From Cytophagales bacterium WSM2-2 (GTDB lineage Bacteria; Bacteroidota; Bacteroidia; Cytophagales; Cyclobacteriaceae), in the NCBI GenBank assembly GCA_015472025.1, contig BNHL01000001.1:2391501-2455500 (forward strand): a stretch of 64,000 nt of DNA, in the 5' to 3' direction. The first letter of the stretch is position 1; every line of letters begins with the position of its first letter. Position numbers and translations under genes: made by a program. Shown here piece after piece: positions 12,365-21,200 of this stretch. The notes under the pieces were generated by a model that was not told the DNA's origin, searched no databases, and saw only the letters and a program-made list of their open reading frames with translations.

Positions 12365-14092
12365 ATGCCCGTCAACCGCAACGCCCTCATTCGCTACCGT
12401 GCCCTGGACAACTGCCTGAGAAACCGCGCCCGCCGGTGGACTTTGGAGGATTTGATTGACGCCTGCTCGGAGGCTCTTTACGAATATGAAGGCATCGACA
12501 AAGGTGTGAGCAGGCGCACAGTACAGATGGACCTGCAAATGATGCGTAGTGACAAGCTGGGTTACAATGCACCGATCGAAGTTTTGGAAAAGAAATATTA
12601 CACCTACGAAGACCCTGAGTATTCGATCACCAATATCCCGTTGACGGATCAGGATTTAGGAAAACTGACAGAGGTAGTGGAGATATTAAGACAGTTCAAA
12701 GGGTTCAGTCACTTTCAGGAACTCAGTGGCATGGTGCAACGCCTGGAGAATAAAATCTACAGCGCAAAAACAAAACAGGAGCCGGTCATCGATTTTGAAA
12801 AGAACGAAAACCTGAAAGGGTTGGAGCACATTGAGACATTATACCAGTCGATTATCGGTAAAAAAACGATAACACTTAATTACCAATCATTCAAAGCGCG
12901 CAGTGCCAACGAATTTGTGTTTCATCCTTATTATTTAAAAGAATATCGTAACAGGTGGTTTGTGTTGGGTATCAAGTCAAGAAACGCCCCATTGATGACG
13001 CTGGCTCTTGACCGCATCGTGGAGATCAAGAACTGCGATGTGAAATACATTGAGCAGAAGAATTTCAATATAAATGAATACTTCAACCATGTGATCGGTG
13101 TAACGGTAGAGCCGGAAGGGGAACCGGAAAACGTGATTTTATTTACTGACCGCGAGACTGCTCCATACATCATCACCAAACCTTTGCATCAAAGCCAGAA
13201 AATCCTGGAGCAAGATAACAGCGGTGTGACGTTGTCGATTAATGTGCAACTGAACTTTGAACTGGAACGGGAGATACTCGGCTTTGGCGATCGCATCAAA
13301 GTGATTGCTCCTGAAAGATTGAAACGCAGGATCAAAGAAAAATTCGAACAGGCACTGGATCTGTACCAGTATGAATTCAACAATCACTCCCTTCCACACC
13401 TGCTGAAAAAATTCGAGCATAAAGGATCGGCTATCCTTCGTCATGTGTATGCAAGGAGGGATGTTAACCAGATGAAACTGCTGATCCATCAGTACTTTCA
13501 ACAGCATCCTGAAAAAGATCCGTATGCTATCCGCAACCTGTTAATTGAAATTCCGCAACTACGGACATTGGCATTGAGTAATAACCTCAGAAATATTTTA
13601 AAGAAAATTGATGAGGAGTTGTTCCTCACGAAAGCGATTTTCTTCGACAAAACTCCAGACAACAACTGGTATGTGACCTGGCACCAGGATGTCGTGATTA
13701 ATGTCATGAATAAAGTTGAAGCCGAGGGATACACGGCCTGGGCGAAGAAGGGAAATTTTTACAGCGTTTGCCCACCGGAATCCGTTCTGAAAAATACGGT
13801 TACCGTCCGGATCCAGTTAGATGATGCTGATGAAACGAATGGCGCTTTGAGAATTGTTCCAGGCTCACAAAACAAGAAACTCACTGATGAAGAGGTCCAG
13901 GTGATTACGCAGGCCAGCATTCCTGTGGTCTGTGAAGTGGATGCGTGTGGCATACAAATCATGAAGCCGCTATTACTGCACGCTTCATCCAAAGCTACAA
14001 GTCAGAAGCACCGGAGGGTGATTCATTTGGAATTCAACAGCGTTCAACTACCAGCGCAGTTGCAGTGGGCAGAGCGTCTCGATATCGATTAA
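12365..14092 (+). CDS. WYL-domain regulator fused to a phytanoyl-CoA-dioxygenase-like domain
   Basis: A 575-residue fusion. Residues 1-80 form a DeoR-like winged helix (WTLEDLIDACSEAL; SRRTVQMDLQMM). Residues ~150-335 form a WYL ligand-sensing domain with the HPYYLKEYRNRWFVLG core (187-202) and C-terminal extension. Residues ~350-575 resemble PhyH-type Fe(II)/2-oxoglutarate dioxygenases: HQD (His440, Asp442) as the HxD pair, NGALRIVPGS (492-501), distal His539 in LLLHASS and Arg550/Arg551 for 2OG. All expected iron ligands are present, so the domain looks active. WYL proteins commonly sense nucleic acid or nucleotide ligands and control RNA-repair and defence loci. Position divergent from ro60 makes this the likely regulator. 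No stop or frameshift separates the halves. Confidence 0.88.
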   Translation: MPVNRNALIRYRALDNCLRNRARRWTLEDLIDACSEALYEYEGIDKGVSRRTVQMDLQMMRSDKLGYNAPIEVLEKKYYTYEDPEYSITNIPLTDQDLGKLTEVVEILRQFKGFSHFQELSGMVQRLENKIYSAKTKQEPVIDFEKNENLKGLEHIETLYQSIIGKKTITLNYQSFKARSANEFVFHPYYLKEYRNRWFVLGIKSRNAPLMTLALDRIVEIKNCDVKYIEQKNFNINEYFNHVIGVTVEPEGEPENVILFTDRETAPYIITKPLHQSQKILEQDNSGVTLSINVQLNFELEREILGFGDRIKVIAPERLKRRIKEKFEQALDLYQYEFNNHSLPHLLKKFEHKGSAILRHVYARRDVNQMKLLIHQYFQQHPEKDPYAIRNLLIEIPQLRTLALSNNLRNILKKIDEELFLTKAIFFDKTPDNNWYVTWHQDVVINVMNKVEAEGYTAWAKKGNFYSVCPPESVLKNTVTVRIQLDDADETNGALRIVPGSQNKKLTDEEVQVITQASIPVVCEVDACGIQIMKPLLLHASSKATSQKHRRVIHLEFNSVQLPAQLQWAERLDID

Positions 14093-14751
14093 AACTTATG
14101 AACGTTAAGGAAAGCGATATTCAGAAGAGCAATTACCACACTTGACACACCAAGGTTAAAACGGAATTCAGTACCTTTTTTACGCAGTACACCAAAAAGT
14201 GATGTAACGAGCAAAGCCAGCGGCCCGAAGCTGAAATTTCCATAGATCGAAATCTCAACCCCGGCTGAATTATTTTCCTTGTCTGTGAGACGATAAGGAA
14301 CGTTGAAAAAACGCGTACGAAGAACAGTTAATTTATTCCCTCTCAGGCTTTGCATTGTCTTCTTTGAAATATTGATGACCGTACTATCGCCAAGTAATAG
14401 CTGGTATGAACCGGCATGAGAGCGTTTTACGGCAACAACTTCTGCCTCCATAGGTATTTTGGGAAGGAGGAAGTCGAGGAGAATGAATATTGAAAATACA
14501 AAGGCACATCGTGCACCAAAGACTGCGTAGTTCAGGTTTTTGGCCATCAAGGCTTGCATTTCTTCATAGCGTGTCGGCTTTCTCGGCCCAGTGGGTATCA
14601 ACCACGGACGATAGGCTGGATCGCGGTGCTCGGGGTAAGCATAAACAGGTTCTAGTTGTGAATTGGATTCGATGATCGCCAGGTTGTTAATCTCTTCGTT
14701 GGCAAAATCATCTTCAGCGTTTTCCTGGTGGTTGGGTTTTTCGTCAGCCAT
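14089..14751 (-). CDS. Hypothetical membrane protein
   Basis: Not recognised. Using the ATG at 14751 (MADEKPNHQENAEDD) gives 220 residues; an upstream Met at 14799 is possible. The acidic N-terminal ~75 residues are probably cytosolic and disordered. A transmembrane segment follows (CAFVFSIFILLDFLLP), then a soluble beta-rich stretch (EAEVVAVKRSHAGSYQLLLG), then two hydrophobic segments (FGPLALLVTSLFGVL; VSSVVIALLNIAFLN). Its stop overlaps the stop of the convergent WYL fusion gene by 4 bp. Function unknown. Confidence 0.75.
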   Translation of the reverse strand: MADEKPNHQENAEDDFANEEINNLAIIESNSQLEPVYAYPEHRDPAYRPWLIPTGPRKPTRYEEMQALMAKNLNYAVFGARCAFVFSIFILLDFLLPKIPMEAEVVAVKRSHAGSYQLLLGDSTVINISKKTMQSLRGNKLTVLRTRFFNVPYRLTDKENNSAGVEISIYGNFSFGPLALLVTSLFGVLRKKGTEFRFNLGVSSVVIALLNIAFLNVHKF

Positions 14752-14940
14752 GAGGTTTTGGGTTTGAATTGTTAGTCTTTCCCGCGAAATCGGCCGCACG
14801 GGACAGATAACTTTATTAGGTTATTGATTATTGTGCAAGCTGTCTGATTTCGTTTAAGGCCAAAATCTCACTTTAATTTCTTTAAGATGCATCACATTAT
14901 TATGTGAAGAATTACTGACCGTAGGTTTACGGAAGATTTT

Positions 14941-17900
14941 TTAATACGCAGCCTTTCCGAGGTACTTCCTCAGTTTTGGTGAAATTGAATGCTGCAACAA
15001 CGCATTCTGAAGCGACCATTTATCAGTATTGTCTTCGATGAGAAATTGAATTTCTCCCGATTCTTTCACAGCTACTGGAATTCCGTCACGATAGAGTACT
15101 CTGTTTCCTGAGTAAGATGGAATTCTTTTGCCGGGTGTAATGATGCCTGTCAGGTTGAGAGGATCTGCTGCACTGATAGATACCAGGACATTTCTCTGTA
15201 TTTCATTTTTGATTTTCCTCAATTCAACGATTGCTTCTGGTAATGCAAATTGCTCTCCATACACACCTTCAACAAAACGGCCACCACGAATTTGCCCGCG
15301 ATCTTCCAGCGTACGTAATTTTCTCACGAGGTCTCGCCAGGGAGGGGCAAGGTTCTCCCGCTCAACTAATTTTCTAAACAAGACTCCATACCTCCTGAGC
15401 AACGCCCAGGTGATGGTTTCAATTTCTTCTTCCTGTATTTGCGGGTCATTGTTTTTATTATCACTGAACATTAATGACCACCGGCCTGCATAGCTCATAG
15501 AAAAGATATCCACAGCTTGATTGTGACCTGCATTGGTTTTGTACTTTTCCGGTACCAGCAATGCACGCAAACCTGTAAACGAATCGGAGGTAGTCAACCC
15601 CGCGCTGATTAATTCGCCAATGGCTTCCTCAACTTGCGAAGCAAAGAACTTTGTCTTATTAACAAGGTCATCAAAGAAAGAGGCACCATCCTTCTTTAAA
15701 GTTTCCAGTAACAAAGTTGCTCGCGGTGAAAGTTGCAAAGCCTCTTCAACTGTTTCAGGCGATCTCCAGGCGTTGAGTTTGTTACGACTAATGAATGTTA
15801 CGGGCGTGGTGCGTATAGGGCTGTTTGCTTTTTTCTCTTTCGACAATGAAGGCCTGAATCTTCCCCAGGATATTTTTCCTGCCACACAAAGCATGTCCAG
15901 CCATTGATGATCATAGTCTGCAATACGTGAAGGGAGCAAATCACTTTCCCAGGCGATGGCCGGGGCTTCAAAGCCTTCGAGCTTCTGAATCATGAGCTCA
16001 AGTCCAAAGGGTCCCTGTGCCTGGTTTCCGGGAACTAATTGATGCCACGAAAACAAGAACCTCATATAATCAGCGGCTGACACCGGCTGAATTTCGCTTC
16101 GTAGTTTCCTGATCGTGTACCGGTGTATTCTCGCCAGCAGCCTTCGCTCACACCATTCTTCGTCAGTTCCTGAAAATTTTCCACGGAAAACAAAACCTTC
16201 ATTCTCCAGCCTCAGCAATGCCTGGCTGATGTCTGAAATGGAAACGCTCAATGTTTCTGAAAGCGCTGAAGCAGTAACAGGCCCCGATATCTCGAGTCTT
16301 CCGCGAACAAGTTCAGTCAACGGATCTTTGTCATCGGTTACACGAAGTTTTTCAGGAATCGTTACTTCATATTTCACGTGCCAGCCAGCATAAACTTTAA
16401 GCGCACCGGGCAGACGTTCAGTAGCAACCCACAATGCACTCAAGCCATTCTCCAAAATCGTGGCTCTCCCTGCGGAGATCAATTCATCGAAATAAGTTGT
16501 CCAATGGTTTTGAATTCCTTCTTTAGCAGTGATCAAACCTGAAAGGAGCAAAGCATCGTGCAGTTCGTCTGCACTGGTTGCTTCCGGCCAGGCCTCGTTC
16601 TTTACCGATTCAATTGCCGCTTGATCAAGCTTGCCCAAATCTTTCGCTTCTTCCGGCGACAATGACTTCCGGTTTCTTATGGCCTGTGTTCTTCTTTCCT
16701 CCAATGGCGCATCATCCAAAAATGCATAAGGACGAGCGTTGACGATTTCGTATGCCAATGGAGAGGGCTCTTTCAGATCACGGGCAATCAGATTGATTTC
16801 TTTGTTCTTGATTTTCCGCAAGAGATTTTCCAGTCCCTCAATATCCATGGCCTCGTAAAGGCAATCATGAATCGTTTGATTGATGAGTGGATGATCCGGA
16901 ACTTCTCTTTCACCGGTAATATTTTCAAGGCAGGCCAATTGGTCAGGAAACACCTGTGCTACCAGATCCTCAGATTGCATGCGTTGCAATTGTGCTGGCA
17001 CTTTGCGATCGGCTCGTCTTCTGATCACGGCAAGAGCACGTGAAGCATTCCATCGCCAGCGTATGCCAAACATCGGTGCATCCAGCATCGCCTGTATTAA
17101 AATGTCCCTAACTGTTTCCGGACTTAAGTATCCGAACACTTCCTCCAATGGAAAACTGTGCGTTGAACCAAGAGACAATATGATGGCGTTGTCGTTGGCT
17201 GCTGCCTGCAATTCAAAATTGAATTTGCGGCAGAATCTTTTTCGAAGCGCCAATCCCCACCCTTTGTTCAAACGGTTGCCGAAAGGAGAATGAATGACCA
17301 GGTGCATGTCACCGGCTTCATCGAAGAAGCGCTCCATCACAATAGTAGTTTGCGAAGGCATCACTTCCAGTGCCGCTTTAGCAATTCCTAAATAGTCAAC
17401 GAGCTGGTCTGCGGCTGCAGGAAAAATATTTTTTTCTTTCACAAGCCAGTCGATGGCCTCGTTTTTCCAGGTTGTATCGGGATTTTTGTTTTCACCCGAA
17501 GGCGAAGGAATGTCACCCAGCCTGGAAGAAATTTCTTCTCGAAGGCGGGAGACAGATATTGAAAGTTCTTTTGTTCGTCCCGGAGCTTCGCCAAGCCAGA
17601 AAGGAATCCCAGGTGGTTGTCCTCCGGCATCTTCCACACGGACCTTGCCTCCCTCTATTTTCATGATCCTCCAGGAATTGTTTCCCAGTGTGAAAACATC
17701 CCCTGCCATACTTTCAACCGCAAAATCTTCATGTACTGTTCCCAAAAAAACACTTCCTGGTTCCAGCACGACATCGTATTCAAAATTATCCGGTATAGCA
17801 CCTCCTGAAATGATTGCGGTTAGCCGTGCGCCTTTCCTTGCCTTGATGCGCTCGTTCACCATATCATGATACAGGTATGCACCTCTTCTTCCATTCCTGC

Positions 17901-19281
17901 TGGTAAACCCTTCAGAAAGCATGGTGACTACTTCGTCAAATTCTTTGCGGGTGAGATCGCGGTAAGGGTAAGATTTCTTGACGAGAGAGAATAATCCATC
18001 ATCGGTGTATTCCTCACAAGCGGTCTCGGCCACGATCTGCTGGGCAAGAACATCCAGTGGTTTTTCAGGCATGATGATCTGATCGAGCTCCCCGCGTTGA
18101 ATGGAATCCATGATGGCTGAGCATTCAACGAGTTCATCCAATGTAAGTGGAAACAATTTTCCTTTTGGAGTCTTGTGTACGCTGTGACCTGATCGGCCTA
18201 CACGCTGAAGAAAGGTGGCGATCGACCGGGGCGAACCGATCTGACAAACCAAATCAATAGAGCCCACATCAATACCCAATTCCATTGATGCAGTTGCCAC
18301 TAATGCTTTTAATTCTCCTGACTTCAGTTTTCGCTCCGCTGTGAACCGCATGTCTTTCGACATACTTCCATGGTGAGCTAATACTTTGCCCGCACCCAGT
18401 TTTTCATTCAGGTTGTGAGATAATCTTTCCGCGAGCCTTCGTGTGTTGACGAAGATCAATGTGGTCTCGTGTGTAGCAATTAACTGAATGAACCGGTTGT
18501 AGATCTCGCCCCACACTTCAGTAGCCATGACCGCGGTCAGTGGAGAATTCGGAATTTCAATGGATAAATCCAGTTTCCGGGAATGACCCGTATCAATGAT
18601 CTTACAATTCACTTCACCATTGCTTGAATTACCTACCAGGAAATTGGCAACTTGTTCTACCGGTTTCTGAGTTGCGGAAAGGCCGATGCGATGAAGTTTT
18701 TTTCCAATGAGGGCTTCGAGCCGTTCAACAGAAAGAGAGAAATGAGAACCTCTTTTATCACCGACCAACGCATGGATTTCGTCTATGATAAGTGTGTGGA
18801 CCGTGCTCAGCATTTTTCGTCCATTAACACTCGTGAGCAGAAGATAAAGTGATTCAGGAGTAGTGACAAGAATGTGTGGAGGGTTCTTGAGCATTTGAGC
18901 GCGGTCTGCCTGAGGAGTATCTCCCGTCCGCACCATCACTTTAACATCAACCGGAGGAAGACCTGAGACTTCAAGCTCTTTTTTAATTCCCTCCAATGGA
19001 AACCGCAAGTTCCTTTCAATATCATTGCTCAACGCCTTCAGCGGAGAGACATAAATTACCTGTGTACCGCTTTCTAACCTCCCTTCAATTCCCTGAACAA
19101 TAAGATTGTCAATAGCAGAAAGAAAAGCCGCAAGTGTTTTACCCGAGCCAGTGGGCGCAGCAATCAACGTGTTTTGTGCAGACTTTATCGCGTCCCACGC
19201 CTGACGTTGTACATCTGTTGGTTCGTTAAAGCTCTTTATGAACCAATCTGAAACTGACTTATGAAAAAGGCTAAGTGCCAT
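14941..19281 (-). CDS. lhr: Large helicase Lhr
   Basis: A 1446-residue ATP-dependent superfamily 2 DNA/RNA helicase. Lhr proteins act on DNA:DNA and RNA:DNA hybrids in repair. Walker A APTGSGKT (about 42-49), DEIH box in TLIIDEIHAL, TTPESLYLLLTS, SAT-type motif in GLSATQKP, and the helicase C motifs VATASMELGIDVGSIDLV and QRVGRSGH are present. The length includes the family C-terminal extension (winged helix, Lhr-specific beta barrel and the long tail of full-length Lhr). No associated ligase or exonuclease gene sits beside it. It begins at MALSLFHKS, 21 bp from an AT-rich upstream stretch. Confidence 0.93.
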   Translation of the reverse strand: MALSLFHKSVSDWFIKSFNEPTDVQRQAWDAIKSAQNTLIAAPTGSGKTLAAFLSAIDNLIVQGIEGRLESGTQVIYVSPLKALSNDIERNLRFPLEGIKKELEVSGLPPVDVKVMVRTGDTPQADRAQMLKNPPHILVTTPESLYLLLTSVNGRKMLSTVHTLIIDEIHALVGDKRGSHFSLSVERLEALIGKKLHRIGLSATQKPVEQVANFLVGNSSNGEVNCKIIDTGHSRKLDLSIEIPNSPLTAVMATEVWGEIYNRFIQLIATHETTLIFVNTRRLAERLSHNLNEKLGAGKVLAHHGSMSKDMRFTAERKLKSGELKALVATASMELGIDVGSIDLVCQIGSPRSIATFLQRVGRSGHSVHKTPKGKLFPLTLDELVECSAIMDSIQRGELDQIIMPEKPLDVLAQQIVAETACEEYTDDGLFSLVKKSYPYRDLTRKEFDEVVTMLSEGFTSRNGRRGAYLYHDMVNERIKARKGARLTAIISGGAIPDNFEYDVVLEPGSVFLGTVHEDFAVESMAGDVFTLGNNSWRIMKIEGGKVRVEDAGGQPPGIPFWLGEAPGRTKELSISVSRLREEISSRLGDIPSPSGENKNPDTTWKNEAIDWLVKEKNIFPAAADQLVDYLGIAKAALEVMPSQTTIVMERFFDEAGDMHLVIHSPFGNRLNKGWGLALRKRFCRKFNFELQAAANDNAIILSLGSTHSFPLEEVFGYLSPETVRDILIQAMLDAPMFGIRWRWNASRALAVIRRRADRKVPAQLQRMQSEDLVAQVFPDQLACLENITGEREVPDHPLINQTIHDCLYEAMDIEGLENLLRKIKNKEINLIARDLKEPSPLAYEIVNARPYAFLDDAPLEERRTQAIRNRKSLSPEEAKDLGKLDQAAIESVKNEAWPEATSADELHDALLLSGLITAKEGIQNHWTTYFDELISAGRATILENGLSALWVATERLPGALKVYAGWHVKYEVTIPEKLRVTDDKDPLTELVRGRLEISGPVTASALSETLSVSISDISQALLRLENEGFVFRGKFSGTDEEWCERRLLARIHRYTIRKLRSEIQPVSAADYMRFLFSWHQLVPGNQAQGPFGLELMIQKLEGFEAPAIAWESDLLPSRIADYDHQWLDMLCVAGKISWGRFRPSLSKEKKANSPIRTTPVTFISRNKLNAWRSPETVEEALQLSPRATLLLETLKKDGASFFDDLVNKTKFFASQVEEAIGELISAGLTTSDSFTGLRALLVPEKYKTNAGHNQAVDIFSMSYAGRWSLMFSDNKNNDPQIQEEEIETITWALLRRYGVLFRKLVERENLAPPWRDLVRKLRTLEDRGQIRGGRFVEGVYGEQFALPEAIVELRKIKNEIQRNVLVSISAADPLNLTGIITPGKRIPSYSGNRVLYRDGIPVAVKESGEIQFLIEDNTDKWSLQNALLQHSISPKLRKYLGKAAY

Positions 19282-19400
19282 TGGATAAATTTAATCAAAT
19301 GGTTTAGTTGGATCAGTGCGAATTCAAACAAAGAAAACCAGGGAAAGAGTTTCTGAACTTCTTTGTTTAGTTGCGCCAGAGTGAAAATACTGGCAGAGAC

Positions 19401-20117
19401 TTATCCCAGTCTCTTAGCGACTTCTTCCCAGTTTACTAAATTCCACCAGGCACTAACATACTCATTGCGCTTGTTTTGGTATTTTAAATAGTAAGCATGT
19501 TCCCAAACGTCCAATCCAAGGATAGGAGTTCCTTTGAATTCAGATGAATCCATCATTGGGTTGTCCTGGTTGGCAGTGCTTCCGATTTTTAATTTACCAC
19601 CATCATTTACGAGCCACGCCCATCCTGATCCAAAGCGGCCCATCGCGGCTTTTGTAAACTCTTCTTTGAATTTATCGAACGATCCAAAAGTACCGTTGAT
19701 CGCATCACTGATTTTTCCGGAGGGAGCGCCTCCTGCATTGGGTTTCATAACCTGCCAGAAGAAATTATGGTTCCATGCGCCACCACTGTTGTTTTTTGCT
19801 TTTGCTGAAAGCTTTGATGCATTTGCGAAAAAGTCCTTTTCATTTTCGTATGAGATTTTATCAACAGCGATCGCATCGTTCACATTTTTAATATACGCTG
19901 TGTGATGCTTCGTGTAGTGAATCTCCATCGTCATCGCATCGATGTGAGGTTCCAATGCATTGAATGAATAAGGGAGTGCGACCTGCGTGAATTGAAATGC
20001 GTTAGGGATAGCATCCTCGTCTCCTTCTGCACGGAGCGCGAGAGGAGCAATAACTGAAACTGCTGCTGTTACTTTGATAGAATCTTTTACAAATTTTCTG
20101 CGGCTTATCGTTTTCAT
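19401..20117 (-). CDS. sod: Exported Fe/Mn superoxide dismutase
   Basis: Converts superoxide to oxygen and hydrogen peroxide. The 238 residues start with a twin-arginine-type leader SRRKFVKD followed by a hydrophobic run (VTAAVSVIAPLAL), suggesting Tat export of the folded metalloenzyme to the periplasm. The mature domain has the family pattern: PHIDAMTMEIHYTKHHTAY with metal and gateway histidines, AWNHNFFW, FGSGWAWLV, and the DVWEHAYYLKYQ signature with Asp and His ligands. Fe versus Mn preference cannot be decided. Single-gene unit. Confidence 0.94.
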   Translation of the reverse strand: MKTISRRKFVKDSIKVTAAVSVIAPLALRAEGDEDAIPNAFQFTQVALPYSFNALEPHIDAMTMEIHYTKHHTAYIKNVNDAIAVDKISYENEKDFFANASKLSAKAKNNSGGAWNHNFFWQVMKPNAGGAPSGKISDAINGTFGSFDKFKEEFTKAAMGRFGSGWAWLVNDGGKLKIGSTANQDNPMMDSSEFKGTPILGLDVWEHAYYLKYQNKRNEYVSAWWNLVNWEEVAKRLG

Positions 20118-20224
20118 AGTGTAAATGATAATTTTTTAGGATCGGACGTCACATATTCAACTACAGGACAGAAGTAAATTTACCCAAAAATAATTAGCTT
20201 GCATGACCCAAAAATTTAAACGGT

Positions 20225-21196
20225 ATGGCAGAAATATTATACGATGAAGTCCCTTCGTTAGACCTGGCTGATTTCACCGGTGGTGATGCGGAGAAAAAGA
20301 AAAAGTTTGTAGCTGCGCTGGGTGCTGCCTACAATAATATCGGGTTCGTTGCGATTCGCAATCATTACCTGTCTGACGAATTGAGCGCCAAATTATACGA
20401 AGTCATCAAAAAGTTCTTCGCACAGGCTGATCCCGTAAAACAGCAATATGAAATTCCAGGACTTGCAGGCCAGCGGGGATATATCGGCAAAGGAAAAGAA
20501 CACGCGAAAGGCAGAAATACCGGTGACCTGAAAGAATTTTACCACGTGGGACAAACGGTAGTTGGAGATGATCCAATCAAAAAGGAGTATCCAGACAATA
20601 TTTTTCCAAAAGAACTTCCTGAATTCAAAGAAATATCCCTCGAGGTTTATAAACAATTGGAACGTACAGGTGTGCAAATGCTTAAAGCCATTGCCTTGTA
20701 CTTGAATTTACCCGAAAATTATTTTGACGATAAAGTAAAGCACGGCAATAGTATTTTAAGACCGATACACTATTTCCCAATTGAAGATCCGGATTCTGTT
20801 CCTGCCGATGCGGTGCGTGCAGCTGAACATGGCGACATCAACCTCATTACGCTGCTGATGGGCGCAAGCGCTGATGGCTTGCAAGTGAAAAGACGCGATG
20901 GCAAATGGATACCGATCACCGCGTTGCCGGAACAACTGGTAGTGAACGTAGGTGATATGCTTGAACGTCTTACCAATAAAACACTGAAGTCAACTATTCA
21001 TCGTGTGGTGAATCCTCCACGCCATTTGATGAACAAACCCCGATATTCAATTCCTTTCTTCATGCATCCTCGTTCCGAGATGAATTTGGCTTCACTTCCT
21101 AGTTGTGTAAGTGCAGAAAATCCGAAACTTTGGGAGGATACGACTGCCGGTGATTTCCTGAATCAACGGTTGAAGGAAATAGGTTTGAAAAAGTAA
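20225..21196 (+). CDS. Isopenicillin-N-synthase-like 2OG-Fe(II) oxygenase
   Basis: A 323-residue non-heme iron oxygenase. The N-terminal DIOX_N segment has ALGAAYNNIGFVAIRNH; the core supplies the HxD...H triad (His202, Asp204, His259) and the 2OG-binding RYS (Arg273 to Ser275). NVGDMLERLTN is typical of the family. The substrate is unknown; in bacteria such proteins act on small metabolites. The stop lies 4 bp before the chromate transporter reading frame, so the two are probably co-transcribed. Confidence 0.9.
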   Translation: MAEILYDEVPSLDLADFTGGDAEKKKKFVAALGAAYNNIGFVAIRNHYLSDELSAKLYEVIKKFFAQADPVKQQYEIPGLAGQRGYIGKGKEHAKGRNTGDLKEFYHVGQTVVGDDPIKKEYPDNIFPKELPEFKEISLEVYKQLERTGVQMLKAIALYLNLPENYFDDKVKHGNSILRPIHYFPIEDPDSVPADAVRAAEHGDINLITLLMGASADGLQVKRRDGKWIPITALPEQLVVNVGDMLERLTNKTLKSTIHRVVNPPRHLMNKPRYSIPFFMHPRSEMNLASLPSCVSAENPKLWEDTTAGDFLNQRLKEIGLKK

Positions 21197-21200
21197 GGCG

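Noticed and set aside
12268..12390. Longer N-terminus of the Ro60 protein to 12390
   Set aside because: It would overlap the regulator's start and both palindromes; the extra sequence is unlike the TROVE family start.
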